Source of the DNA: Hyphomicrobium methylovorum
GTDB lineage: Bacteria > Pseudomonadota > Alphaproteobacteria > Rhizobiales > Hyphomicrobiaceae
NCBI RefSeq assembly: GCF_013626205.1
Contig: NZ_QHJE01000001.1
Span: forward strand, 1,612,001-1,676,000
DNA length: 64,000 nucleotides
Reading direction: 5' to 3'
Within the stretch, counting starts at the first letter, position 1; each line of letters begins with the position of its first letter. Both the position numbers and the translations under genes were made by a program. The notes under the pieces were generated by a model. That model was not told where the DNA came from, did no database searches, and saw nothing but the letters and a program-made list of their open reading frames with translations. Below are positions 47,514-54,916 of this stretch, piece by piece.

Positions 47514-47593
47514 GAGCGAGCGTTATATCGACTCGCTCCAACGGCAACGCGTGGGCTCAAGCCGGGCCGTGCTGATCCGGCTTCGGCTTGAGC
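47514..47593. repeat. Two hairpins downstream of the second Cas2-like gene
   Basis: GAGCGAG / CTCGCTC (47514-47520 with 47532-47538) and GCTCAAGCCG / CGGCTTGAGC (47555-47564 with 47584-47593, plus inner GCCG/CGGC). They lie in the 265-base gap between hisH and the 47654-48010 gene and follow the latter on the minus strand by 61 bases. No T tract; they may end both convergent transcripts. No gene is seen in the rest of the gap. Confidence 0.55.
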
Positions 47594-47653
47594 TTGGCGT
47601 TTGGCGCTGGCGAACCCACTCCGCAGAGCCGGCCGCCAGCGCGGGGTGCCTAT

Positions 47654-48010
47654 CTATGTCGCCGGGCGGGCGACGGCTTGCACAGCAGATTGAAAGACAG
47701 ACCAGACGCCACGCGGCATCTGCCAGTTGACGACGGGCTCGTCATCTTCGAGGCGGCCCTGCAGCCACTTCAGTCGCGAGGCGACCGCGGCGTCGGTGCG
47801 GCCGAGCTCGTGGACACCGAGTTCGTCGGGGGAATCAAACAGGATCGCGAGGCGACGCTTGATCTGATCGGCACCGAGCCACGTCCGGATGTACCAGACG
47901 CCGGGGCTTACGGGAGCGTACTCGGCGGCGATGTAGGGAAGCGAGAACGAAACGGCCCAGGTGTCCTGATCGGCGGTTCGTGGGGTGTGATGGATGAGGA
48001 AGGTTTTCAT
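47654..48010 (-). CDS. Diverged Cas2-like (SinR-type) protein, second copy
   Basis: A 118-residue protein that aligns with the 120-residue product at 48269-48631: GVWYIRTWLGADQIKRRLAI matches NTWYVASDRDETDLEAELRE, and RTDAAVASRLKWL matches KRDAVLTNTSLRW. The first strand is MKTFLIHHTP here, where the other copy has MRTYLISYDL, so the Asp9 that Cas2-fold nucleases use as metal ligand has become Thr9. It is thus a probable non-catalytic paralogue, perhaps a dimer partner. It is preceded by two large hairpins. No known family member with an established role is claimed. Confidence 0.68.
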   Translation of the reverse strand: MKTFLIHHTPRTADQDTWAVSFSLPYIAAEYAPVSPGVWYIRTWLGADQIKRRLAILFDSPDELGVHELGRTDAAVASRLKWLQGRLEDDEPVVNWQMPRGVWSVFQSAVQAVARPAT

Positions 48011-48126
48011 GCCGGCATTCCGGAGCGTTGGGGGGCTTTTTGGGGGAGCGGGGTACGCAAGAACGCAACAGCTACAGACTTCTGACGTGATGGTCCGGAG
48101 CCGAGGCTACGGAGAAGCGAGAAAGT

Positions 48127-48235
48127 GGGAGCCCGGAACCGGGGGGCGGAACTCCGGGCTCCCCGGGACTGGGTCTTTGAGCGGGACGAACCCGGTGGGA
48201 ACGGAAGGGGGAGAAGCTCGCCCCGCCCAAAGACC
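48127..48235. repeat. Two large stable hairpins between the Cas2-like genes
   Basis: Hairpin one pairs 48127-48137 with 48153-48163 (11 bp, perfect, GGGAGCCCGGA with TCCGGGCTCCC, 15-base loop). Hairpin two pairs 48172-48179 with 48228-48235 and 48181-48185 with 48222-48226 (13 bp with one A-C mismatch). They fill the middle of the 258-base gap between the two Cas2-like genes. They could be a stable RNA, a terminator pair or a processing signal on the minus-strand transcript. No short protein frame fits. Confidence 0.6.
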
Positions 48236-48268
48236 AGAACACTCTTGAGCGCGTACAGCGAGGCTTTC

Positions 48269-48631
48269 TCAGACGGCCTCTGCGAACGGCAATTCCGGCT
48301 CGACAGGTTCCGGCATCGGCGGCGCGGGGAACGCGATCACATTACCATCGGGCGCGAGGTCAAACGCTGCGCGGCGCTGGCGGAACCAGCGGAGAGACGT
48401 ATTCGTCAGAACGGCGTCGCGCTTCGTTGCCTGGATCAGCAAGCCATCGTCTTCCGAGAGCAACTCGCGGAGTTCGGCTTCGAGATCGGTTTCATCGCGA
48501 TCGGAGGCGACGTACCAGGTGTTGACGAGAGGGCGGGCCCACTTGTCGCCGAGGCCCATGATCACTTGCGCGAGCACGTGCTGATTGCGGTTCGGCTTGG
48601 CGAGATCGTACGAGATGAGATAGGTGCGCAT
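48269..48631 (-). CDS. Cas2-like (SinR-type) protein, first copy
   Basis: A 120-residue protein with the ferredoxin-like Cas2 pattern: strand MRTYLISYDL with Asp9, helix NQHVLAQVIMGLGDKWARP, strand VNTWYVAS, helix TDLEAELRELLSE, strand DGLLIQATKR. A Pro-rich tail of 30 residues follows. Free-standing relatives are usually annotated SinR or Cas2-like. No cas1 or CRISPR array is present. Start ATG 48631 is chosen over the longer frame because AGGAGA lies 6 bases upstream. It is directly preceded by a cluster of LexA-type boxes, so it is probably damage-induced. Activity (nuclease or not) is unknown. Confidence 0.72.
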   Translation of the reverse strand: MRTYLISYDLAKPNRNQHVLAQVIMGLGDKWARPLVNTWYVASDRDETDLEAELRELLSEDDGLLIQATKRDAVLTNTSLRWFRQRRAAFDLAPDGNVIAFPAPPMPEPVEPELPFAEAV

Positions 48632-48706
48632 CGGGGGTCTCCTAGTCACGAGGGGGAGGGTCGTTACGCAACTCTGACCCGTGATTGGGCTCTTTTGGGG
48701 CGCCCG

Positions 48707-48721
48707 GAACATAGGAAGAAC
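48707..48721. promoter_or_regulatory. LexA (SOS) box 1
   Basis: GAAC-ATAGGAA-GAAC, the exact alphaproteobacterial LexA pattern (GTTC-N7-GTTC on the minus strand). It lies 76 bases before the Cas2-like start at 48631. Confidence 0.65.
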
Positions 48722-48753
48722 ATGACACGACTCAGGGGCGTTGTCTAGTGAAT

Positions 48754-48779
48754 GTTCTAAAAATGTTCTTGTGAAGTTC
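48754..48779. promoter_or_regulatory. LexA (SOS) boxes 2 and 3, overlapping
   Basis: Three GTTC tetramers spaced by exactly seven bases (48754, 48765, 48776) make two overlapping GTTC-N7-GTTC boxes. With box 1 this gives three boxes in 73 bases, all in the gap upstream of the Cas2-like gene. A single box is expected about twice per 64 kb by chance on both strands; three together are not. Confidence 0.75.
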
Positions 48780-48807
48780 TTAACGCAGTGGTAGAGCCAA
48801 GCTGCCG

Positions 48808-49122
48808 TTAGGCCTCGGAAAACAGGCTCAATTGGTCGGGGTGCGGGCTCAGCGGGATGCGGCGATGCGGGCCGGGATCGAAGCGCGGTTCCAGGCCAGG
48901 GAAACGTGCGGAGAACTCGATCAGCGCGCGCCTGCGGCTGCCGGGAAAGCGCGATTCTTCCCAGATCTCATAGAGACGGCGCGGATCGCACGCGTAGCGG
49001 CGCTGCAGATCGACGGGGCGGATGCGGAGCCAGCGGGCGATCCAGATATCGACAGCGTCGTCTTCGGTTAATGAGCGACGCGCAATCGCGGGCGGCGGGC
49101 TATCGAGAAATATGGTGGCCAT
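48808..49122 (-). CDS. Small protein ending in a sliding-clamp-binding motif
   Basis: A 104-residue soluble protein. The middle has a helical segment (EDDAVDIWIARWLRIRPVDLQRRYACDPRRLYEIWEE) that resembles a small helix-turn-helix, and a second basic helix (SRRRALIEFSARF). The last eight residues are QLSLFSEA: Gln97-Leu-Ser-Leu-Phe101 matches the QL[SD]LF consensus by which polymerases, MutS and others bind the beta clamp DnaN. It is the first gene of the inverted block in the his cluster and ends just before the SOS boxes. Function unknown; clamp binding is inference from the motif. Confidence 0.72.
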   Translation of the reverse strand: MATIFLDSPPPAIARRSLTEDDAVDIWIARWLRIRPVDLQRRYACDPRRLYEIWEESRFPGSRRRALIEFSARFPGLEPRFDPGPHRRIPLSPHPDQLSLFSEA

Positions 49123-49421
49123 ACGCGGAACTCAGTCTTTTTCGCGGGCTGCGGGCAACGAGATGCGGCCGGATCAGCTTCGATTCGGCGCGCCCGTCGT
49201 GCTCGGACCTTGACGGATGCGCCGAAGCGCTATTGATCGCCCCTGAAGATAGCAAACTGATGGCCGTTTGTTCTCCTTTTCGGAAAAGGTGGCCGTGACC
49301 GGACGAGGCAAGGGTCACACCCCTCACCGGGCCCTCGCCAAAGTGAAGAGGGTGAGCCGACGCGGCCAAGGCCTTTCTGTTTTGGAAAGCGCAAGGCAAG
49401 CACAGCGTATTTGAGGACCAA
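49123..49421. other. Gap between the inverted block and hisA
   Basis: A 299-base stretch with no convincing gene; frames on both strands are short and low in quality. It contains CTCACC and GGTGAG arms near 49321-49360, a loose inverted repeat similar in style to dispersed intergenic repeats of rhizobia. It should also hold the hisA promoter, since hisA is cut off from hisH; a TTGAGGACC ribosome site is at its end. Confidence 0.4.
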
Positions 49422-50147
49422 TTGATCTTATTTCCTGCGATTGATTTGAAGGATGGGCAGTGCGTCAGGCTGAAGCTCGGTGAGATGGACGCGGCCACCG
49501 TGTTCAATGACGACCCGGCGGCGCAGGCGGCTTCGTTCGAAGCTCAAGGCTTCAAATATCTGCACATCGTCGATCTCAATGGGGCGTTCGCCGGAAAGCC
49601 GGTCAATGCCACCGCCGTCGAGGCGATCCTCAAAGCCATTTCGATGCCCGCACAGCTCGGCGGCGGCATTCGCGATCTGGCGACGGTGGAAAGCTGGCTC
49701 GAAAAGGGTATTCGCCGGGTGATCCTTGGCACCATCGCCGTGCGCGATCCGGCGCTTGTGAAGGAGGCCGCGCGGCGGTTTCCGGGTCAGGTCGCAGTCG
49801 GCATCGATGCGAAGGGCGGCAAGGTCGCGGTCGAAGGCTGGGCCGAGACGTCGGAGCTCACAGCGATCGAGCTTGCGAAGCGCTTCGAGGATGCTGGCGT
49901 CGCCGCCATCATTTATACCGACATCGAGCGCGACGGCGTGCTGAAGGGCTTGAACCTTCCGGCGACGGCCGAGTTGGCGCGGGCGACGCGAATACCGGTC
50001 ATTGCGTCTGGCGGGCTTGCGTCCATCGACGATGTGCGCGAGCTGATGCGTCCCGAATATGCGATGCTTGAAGGCGCCATTACCGGGCGTGCTCTTTATG
50101 ACGGGCGTATCGACCCCAAAGCGGCGCTCGAACTTTTGGAGGCGTGA
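49422..50147 (+). CDS. hisA: Phosphoribosylformimino-AICAR isomerase HisA
   Basis: Beta/alpha barrel isomerase of histidine synthesis, 241 aa. The start is TTG 49422 with GAGGA about 5 bases upstream, giving [17 protein letters not shown], the family N-terminus with catalytic Asp8. The second Asp is in [14 protein letters not shown]. Half-barrel repeats and phosphate loops ([26 protein letters not shown]) are intact. A 74-aa gene overlaps its stop (TGATG). Confidence 0.96.
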   Translation: MILFPAIDLKDGQCVRLKLGEMDAATVFNDDPAAQAASFEAQGFKYLHIVDLNGAFAGKPVNATAVEAILKAISMPAQLGGGIRDLATVESWLEKGIRRVILGTIAVRDPALVKEAARRFPGQVAVGIDAKGGKVAVEGWAETSELTAIELAKRFEDAGVAAIIYTDIERDGVLKGLNLPATAELARATRIPVIASGGLASIDDVRELMRPEYAMLEGAITGRALYDGRIDPKAALELLEA

Positions 50148-50371
50148 TGAACATCGGCGACATGGTTCGCGTAGAGCGCGTTCCGGATGGATTGCCGCCA
50201 GATGACAAGCATCTTGCGGCGTTGTTTCAAGGCTGCGTCGGCCGCACGTTTCCGATCATCAATTTCGATGGTGATCTGGTCGAGCTGCACGTCGGCGAAG
50301 TTTTCGGCAAACCTGCCAAACAGCATCAAATCTGGCTCGCACCGAGCCAACTGACTCTCATCGAGGCCTGA
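50147..50371 (+). CDS. Small unknown protein coupled to hisA
   Basis: A 74-residue protein whose ATG overlaps the hisA stop (TGATG); GGAGG lies 4-5 bases ahead. It looks like a compact beta domain: [20 protein letters not shown], then GCVGRTFPIINFDGDLVELHVG and HQIWLAPSQLTLIEA. The pattern of alternating hydrophobics and the ending resemble an SH3-like barrel as in some nitrile hydratase or carbon-storage proteins, but no family is recognised. prfC starts 3 bases after it. Coupling suggests co-expression with hisA. Confidence 0.72.
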   Translation: MNIGDMVRVERVPDGLPPDDKHLAALFQGCVGRTFPIINFDGDLVELHVGEVFGKPAKQHQIWLAPSQLTLIEA

Positions 50372-50374
50372 CAT

Positions 50375-51997
50375 TTGAATTCGACGCTGCAAGCTGCTCC
50401 GGCCGAGCCCGGCATGCCGCCCGAGATTGCGCGACGGCGCACGTTCGCGATCATTTCGCATCCGGATGCCGGTAAGACGACGCTGACCGAAAAGCTTCTG
50501 CTGTTCGGTGGCGCTATTCAGATGGCCGGGGCGGTGAAGGCGCGCGGCGAGCGCCGGCGCACGCGCTCGGATTGGATGCAGATCGAGCAGCAGCGCGGCA
50601 TCTCCGTGACGTCTTCGGTGATGACGTTCGAGCGCAATGGCATCGTCTTCAACCTGCTCGACACGCCGGGCCACTCCGATTTCAGCGAAGATACCTATCG
50701 CACGTTGTCGGCTGTCGACGCGGCTGTGATGGTGATGGACGCGGCGAAGGGCATCGAAGCGCAGACGCGCAAGCTGTTCGAAGTTTGCCGCTTGCGCGAT
50801 ATTCCGATCATCACGTTCATCAACAAGATCGACCGCGAGGCGGAAGATCCGCTGACGTTGTTGGATCAGATTGCGGCTGACCTTGCGCTCGACCTCGTGC
50901 CGATGGCGTGGCCGGTTGGGATGGGTACCGATTTTCGCGGTGTGCTCGATCTGGTCGGCAAACGCTTGCTGATGCCGGAGAGCAAAGAGCGCGGCGCTCC
51001 GTATGGCCGGGTCGTAGCGCTCGATTCGCTCGAAGATATTCGCAAGATCGAAGGGATCGACGAGCGCATCGCGGACCGCACGCTCGAAGGCGTTGAGCTG
51101 GCGCAGGGTGCGTTGCCGACGTTCGATCTCGAAGCGTTCCGCGAAGGGCATCTGTCGCCGGTCTTTTTCGGAAGCGCACTCAAGAATTTCGGAGTCGAGC
51201 AATTGCTCGATGCGCTCGGTGCGTGGGCTCCGAGCCCGTTGCCGCGAAAGGCGACGCAGCGGACTGTCAACGCCAGTGAAGATCAGGTGACGGGCTTCGT
51301 GTTCAAGGTCCAAGCCAACATGGACCCGAACCACCGTGACCGCGTCGCGTTTGTGCGGCTGTGCTCGGGCAAGTTCCGGCGCGGCATGCGACTGCTTCAC
51401 GTGCGCGATAACAAAGCGATGACGGTGTCTTCGCCGACGTTCTTTTTTGGTCAAGGGCGCGAGACGGCGGACGAAGCCTATGCGGGCGACATCATCGGCG
51501 TGCCGAATCACGGAACGCTGCGAGTCGGCGATACGCTGACGGAAAAAGAGAGCCTGAAATTTACTGGCATTCCGAACTTCGCGCCCGAGCTTTTGCGCCG
51601 CGTTGTCATTGCGGATGCGATGAAAGCGAAGCAGCTCAACCGCGCGCTGGACGACCTCGCGGAAGAAGGCATCGTTCAGGTGTTCACACCGATCGCGGGC
51701 GGGCGGCAGATTCTCGGAGTTGTCGGGCAACTGCAGTTCGAAGTGCTGCAGTCGCGTGTCTCAGTCGAATACGGCGTGCCGGTGATGCTTGAACAATCGC
51801 CATTCGAACTTGCGCGCTGGGTTTCGGCCGACGATCCGGCAAAGCTTGACGCGTTCATCAATGCGCATCGCGGCGAGATTGCACGTGACCGTGACGACGC
51901 GCTGGTGTTCCTGGCGGAGAGCGCGTGGATGCTGAAGTATAAAAGCGAGAAGTTCCCGGATATCAAATTCGCCGCACTCAGGGAGCGCGGCGAATAA
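50375..51997 (+). CDS. prfC: Peptide chain release factor 3
   Basis: Translational GTPase of 540 aa that frees RF1/RF2 from the ribosome after termination. G1 is SHPDAGKTTLTEKLL, switch I region carries QRGISVTSSVM, and G3 is DTPGHSDFSEDTYR. Domains II and III are complete and the length fits the E. coli protein (529). Start TTG 50375 has GAGG 8 bases upstream. It probably belongs to the hisA transcript; hisF follows after an inverted gene. Confidence 0.95.
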   Translation: MNSTLQAAPAEPGMPPEIARRRTFAIISHPDAGKTTLTEKLLLFGGAIQMAGAVKARGERRRTRSDWMQIEQQRGISVTSSVMTFERNGIVFNLLDTPGHSDFSEDTYRTLSAVDAAVMVMDAAKGIEAQTRKLFEVCRLRDIPIITFINKIDREAEDPLTLLDQIAADLALDLVPMAWPVGMGTDFRGVLDLVGKRLLMPESKERGAPYGRVVALDSLEDIRKIEGIDERIADRTLEGVELAQGALPTFDLEAFREGHLSPVFFGSALKNFGVEQLLDALGAWAPSPLPRKATQRTVNASEDQVTGFVFKVQANMDPNHRDRVAFVRLCSGKFRRGMRLLHVRDNKAMTVSSPTFFFGQGRETADEAYAGDIIGVPNHGTLRVGDTLTEKESLKFTGIPNFAPELLRRVVIADAMKAKQLNRALDDLAEEGIVQVFTPIAGGRQILGVVGQLQFEVLQSRVSVEYGVPVMLEQSPFELARWVSADDPAKLDAFINAHRGEIARDRDDALVFLAESAWMLKYKSEKFPDIKFAALRERGE

Positions 51998-52045
51998 GGT
52001 TTCCGTCATGATCGCTTGCCGTATCCGGCCGTGCGTCAGATGCGC

Positions 52046-52357
52046 CTACACCGAAGCGGAAGGCTTACGCGGAGTTGGGTCGTTGAATTTGTGTTCGATG
52101 GATTCGAGCCACCGGTGCAGCGACTTTTCGAGCGCGTCCGTTTGCGCCGATGCTTTGCTATGGTGAAGCTCTGTTACCGTCGCTACGCCGTCGAGTGATC
52201 CGCGGATTGCGTCGTGCTCTGCTACAAGCTCCGTTAACGCATCGGAATGGTCGCCGATAGCGCCGTGAGCCTCAAGCTGGGTCCGCGCCTGCGCAATACG
52301 ATCTTGCAGAGACGCCAAACGCGCGCGGAGGTTTAGAGGTGCGAATTCGTCGCCCAT
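52046..52357 (-). CDS. Small helical protein of unknown function
   Basis: A 103-residue protein, nearly all helical, with coiled-coil character in residues 10-40 (LRARLASLQDRIAQARTQLEA) and 60-90. No signal peptide or Cys. It lies inverted between prfC and hisF, convergent with prfC. Start ATG 52357 is chosen because the upstream part of the frame (LLLHKEIL) looks random. Function unknown; it might be a small DNA- or protein-binding factor. Confidence 0.6.
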   Translation of the reverse strand: MGDEFAPLNLRARLASLQDRIAQARTQLEAHGAIGDHSDALTELVAEHDAIRGSLDGVATVTELHHSKASAQTDALEKSLHRWLESIEHKFNDPTPRKPSASV

Positions 52358-52523
52358 CGAGAGAATTTCCTTGTGCAATAGCAACTCCAAAGTTTGCGCA
52401 ATTCCGCAAAACACACAAACTCTGAGTTGAAGAAAGAGTTCCAGTTGGTGTTGGTTTATAAGATACCCCGCTGATGAGCATCATACCTCTGTTCGCGCCC
52501 GCGGTTTAGGAAAATAAAAGCCT

Positions 52524-53300
52524 ATGCTGAAAGTTCGGATCATTCCCTGCCTCGACGTTAAGGACGGTCGCGTCGTGAAAGGCGTGAATTTCGTTGATCT
52601 TATCGATGCGGGCGACCCAGTCGAAGCTGCCGCAGCCTATGATGCGGCAGGTGCAGACGAGCTTTGCTTCCTCGACATCACTGCGAGCCACGAGAACCGC
52701 GATACGATTTTCGATGTGGTGGAGCGGACAGCGAACCGCTGCTTCATGCCTCTAACCGTTGGCGGCGGCGTCCGGACCGTCGAAGACATCCGCAAGCTGC
52801 TCGAGGCGGGCGCGGACAAAGTTTCGATCAACACGGCGGCCGTCAACAATCCAGAGTTCGTCAAAGAAGCGAGTGAGAAGTTTGGTACGCAGTGCATCGT
52901 CGTTGCTATCGACGCCAAAAAAGTCTCGGCTGACGGCGAGACGGCGCGCTGGGAAATTTTCACACACGGCGGACGCAAGCCGACGGGCATCAACGCGGTC
53001 GACTTTGCGCGCCAGGTTGCGTCTCTCGGTGCCGGCGAAATTCTGCTGACGTCGATGGACCGGGATGGCACCAAGGCGGGCTTCGACGTTGCGCTAACGC
53101 GTGCCGTTGCAGACGCTGTTCCGATTCCCGTGATCGCCTCGGGGGGTGTTGGCACGCTCGATCATCTCGTGGCGGGAGTACGAGATGGACACGCGAGCGC
53201 GGTGCTGGCGGCCTCGATCTTCCATTTCGGAACGTATTCGATCCCCGAAGCCAAGGCGCATCTCGCGAAGGCAGGTTTGGCGGTGCGGCTCGATTCCTGA
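52524..53300 (+). CDS. hisF: Imidazole glycerol phosphate synthase cyclase subunit HisF
   Basis: Beta/alpha barrel partner of HisH, 258 aa; it joins PRFAR and ammonia to imidazole glycerol phosphate and AICAR. Catalytic Asp11 is in [18 protein letters not shown] and the second Asp in [22 protein letters not shown] precedes ATG 52524. It ends one base before the convergent nth stop. hisE and hisI are not in the window. Confidence 0.97.
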   Translation: MLKVRIIPCLDVKDGRVVKGVNFVDLIDAGDPVEAAAAYDAAGADELCFLDITASHENRDTIFDVVERTANRCFMPLTVGGGVRTVEDIRKLLEAGADKVSINTAAVNNPEFVKEASEKFGTQCIVVAIDAKKVSADGETARWEIFTHGGRKPTGINAVDFARQVASLGAGEILLTSMDRDGTKAGFDVALTRAVADAVPIPVIASGGVGTLDHLVAGVRDGHASAVLAASIFHFGTYSIPEAKAHLAKAGLAVRLDS

Positions 53301-53301
53301 A

Positions 53302-54069
53302 TTAGGCTGTGGCCGCCGGTGCGGGCGTCTTGTCGGGAAAGCGGCAGATGTCTGCGATCAGGCAGCGCCAGCATTCGGGTTTGCGCGCCTTGCAGAGATA
53401 GCGGCCATGCAGAATCAGCCAATGGTGCGCGTGCATCGCATAGTCTGCCGGAATGATGCGAACGAGGTCTTCCTCGACGGCCAGTGGCGTTGCGCCTCGC
53501 GATAGGCCGATACGATTGGAGACGCGAAAGACGTGCGTGTCGACCGCCATCGTTGGATGCCCGAAGGCGATGTTCATCACGACGTTCGCCGTCTTGCGGC
53601 CGACGCCCGGAAGGGTTTCCAGAATGTCTCGATCGTCCGGCACCGTGCTGTCGAATTCCTCGACGAGGCGCTGGGAGAGGGCGATGACGTTCTTCGCCTT
53701 GGTGCGATAGAGTCCGATCGTCTTGATGTAGTCGCGGAGGCTCTCTTCGCCGAGCGCGAACATGGCGGCAGGCGTCGGTGCAACTTCAAACAGAGCGCGC
53801 GTGGCTTTGTTAACGCCTGCGTCCGTTGCCTGCGCCGAGAGGACAACGGCAACCAGCAGCGTAAACGAATTGATGTGTTCCAGTTCGCCCTTGGGTTCCG
53901 GGTTTTCCGAATGGAAGCGGCGAAAGATTTCGCGGATTTCGGACGCGCTGAGAGGAGAGCGGCCCCGCTTGCCCGATTTTGCGGCAGAAGGTGCGGGCTT
54001 TCCCGTATTGTCTTTTGCCTTGGAACCGGAGAAGTTCCGCTGACGTATTGGTTCGGCGGCCTTGGCCAT
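53302..54069 (-). CDS. nth: Endonuclease III (DNA glycosylase/AP lyase)
   Basis: Removes oxidised pyrimidines in base excision repair. The 255-aa protein has a basic 40-residue N-terminal extension, the helix-hairpin-helix LPGVGRKTANVV with catalytic Lys159, catalytic Asp177 in MAVDTHVFRVSNR, and a 4Fe-4S cluster formed by Cys226, Cys233, Cys236 and Cys242 (spacing C-x6-C-x2-C-x5-C). The extension is longer than in E. coli but usual for this group. Convergent with hisF; divergent from the DUF2244 gene at 54142. Confidence 0.96.
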   Translation of the reverse strand: MAKAAEPIRQRNFSGSKAKDNTGKPAPSAAKSGKRGRSPLSASEIREIFRRFHSENPEPKGELEHINSFTLLVAVVLSAQATDAGVNKATRALFEVAPTPAAMFALGEESLRDYIKTIGLYRTKAKNVIALSQRLVEEFDSTVPDDRDILETLPGVGRKTANVVMNIAFGHPTMAVDTHVFRVSNRIGLSRGATPLAVEEDLVRIIPADYAMHAHHWLILHGRYLCKARKPECWRCLIADICRFPDKTPAPAATA

Positions 54070-54141
54070 TCGCTTTCATCCGGTACGGCGTCGGGAACTC
54101 GACGCACTATGGCTGTATCCTAGATTCAAAGAAACGCTCTC

Positions 54142-54639
54142 ATGACGAACGAGTCTTTTGAACAGAGATCCGAGCGCGAAAGGCGGTTCGTGCTGCATCC
54201 GCATAGATCCCTGTCGCCGACGGGATTTCTCATTCTTATGAGTTTCATCGGCGCGGTGTGCTTTAGCATGGGTCTCGTTTTCTTTCTGCTTGGCGCTTGG
54301 CCGATTGTGGGCTTTTGCGGCCTTGATGTGCTGCTGGTCTATCTCGCCTTCCGGCTGAATTATCGTGCGGGCCGTATCTACGAGACCATTTCATTGACGC
54401 GGGAGAAACTCATTCTAACGCGTGTGCATCCGTCGGGCCGGCAGGAGACGTTTGGCTTCAACCCGTATTGGGCGCGTGTGCGCTGCACGACGGATCGGCC
54501 GGACGGGAGAACGTCTCTTCGGCTCATGGAGCGGGGGAAAGCGGTGTTGTTCGGTCAGTTCCTGACGGATGACGAGCGGCGCGAGTTTGCCGATGCTTTG
54601 TCCGGTGCGCTGGTGACGACACGAGGCGCTGTATTCTGA
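54142..54639 (+). CDS. DUF2244 membrane protein
   Basis: A 165-aa protein with two membrane helices (about 30-52 and 54-73; FLILMSFIGAVCFSMGLVFF and GFCGLDVLLVYLAF) and a cytosolic beta-rich part (about 78-160, RRFVLHPHRSLSPTG earlier). The motif NYRAGRIYETISLTREKLIL fits DUF2244. Its function is not known. It is common beside nth in Hyphomicrobiales, which fits the layout here. Confidence 0.88.
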   Translation: MTNESFEQRSERERRFVLHPHRSLSPTGFLILMSFIGAVCFSMGLVFFLLGAWPIVGFCGLDVLLVYLAFRLNYRAGRIYETISLTREKLILTRVHPSGRQETFGFNPYWARVRCTTDRPDGRTSLRLMERGKAVLFGQFLTDDERREFADALSGALVTTRGAVF

Positions 54640-54686
54640 CGTGTGCCCGTGAGTTCCGTCCATGGAGCTTGGCACCAATGCGCGCG

Positions 54687-54899
54687 CTAGTCCGAAAGCA
54701 TCGTCAGCGCGGCGCGACGATCGCCCGGCTTCAGCTTTAGAAACTCCTTGCGCGCAGCCTTGATGTCTTTGTCGCTGCCGGTTTCGGACGCGGTTTTCAA
54801 CGCCTTGGTCGCGGCATGCGTGGCGCCGACGATGAACGACAGCGCGCCGGAGAGACGGCCGAGCATCGCCGCGTCAAACTTAAAGTCGTCGTCCGCCAT
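54687..54899 (-). CDS. Small unknown cytosolic protein
   Basis: A 70-residue Ala/Lys-rich helical protein: MADDDFKFDAAMLGRLSGAL, then KDIKAARKEFLKLKPGDRRA. Codon use is like neighbouring genes. It follows gloA by 17 bases and is probably co-transcribed. No family is recognised; proteins of this kind in rhizobia carry no annotation. Confidence 0.62.
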   Translation of the reverse strand: MADDDFKFDAAMLGRLSGALSFIVGATHAATKALKTASETGSDKDIKAARKEFLKLKPGDRRAALTMLSD

Positions 54900-54916
54900 C
54901 GCTATTGATCTTCCTG

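Noticed and set aside
47446-48085. Plus-strand frames in the hisH-hisA gap
   Set aside because: They run across hairpins and antisense to the diverged Cas2-like gene, which has a recognisable paralogue; the plus frames have none.
48808-49122. 104-residue protein as a truncated ImuB
   Set aside because: Only the clamp motif is shared. No Y-family polymerase sequence is present, and imuA or dnaE2 are not nearby, so remnant status is not supported.
47389-49421. CRISPR array or cas1 near the Cas2-like genes
   Set aside because: No regularly spaced direct repeats and no Cas1-like or effector protein are in the block; the inverted repeats are single hairpins.
50096-51730. Minus-strand frame of 544 codons
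   Set aside because: Antisense to prfC; composition (RHRxER repeats) is typical of a shadow in high-G+C DNA.
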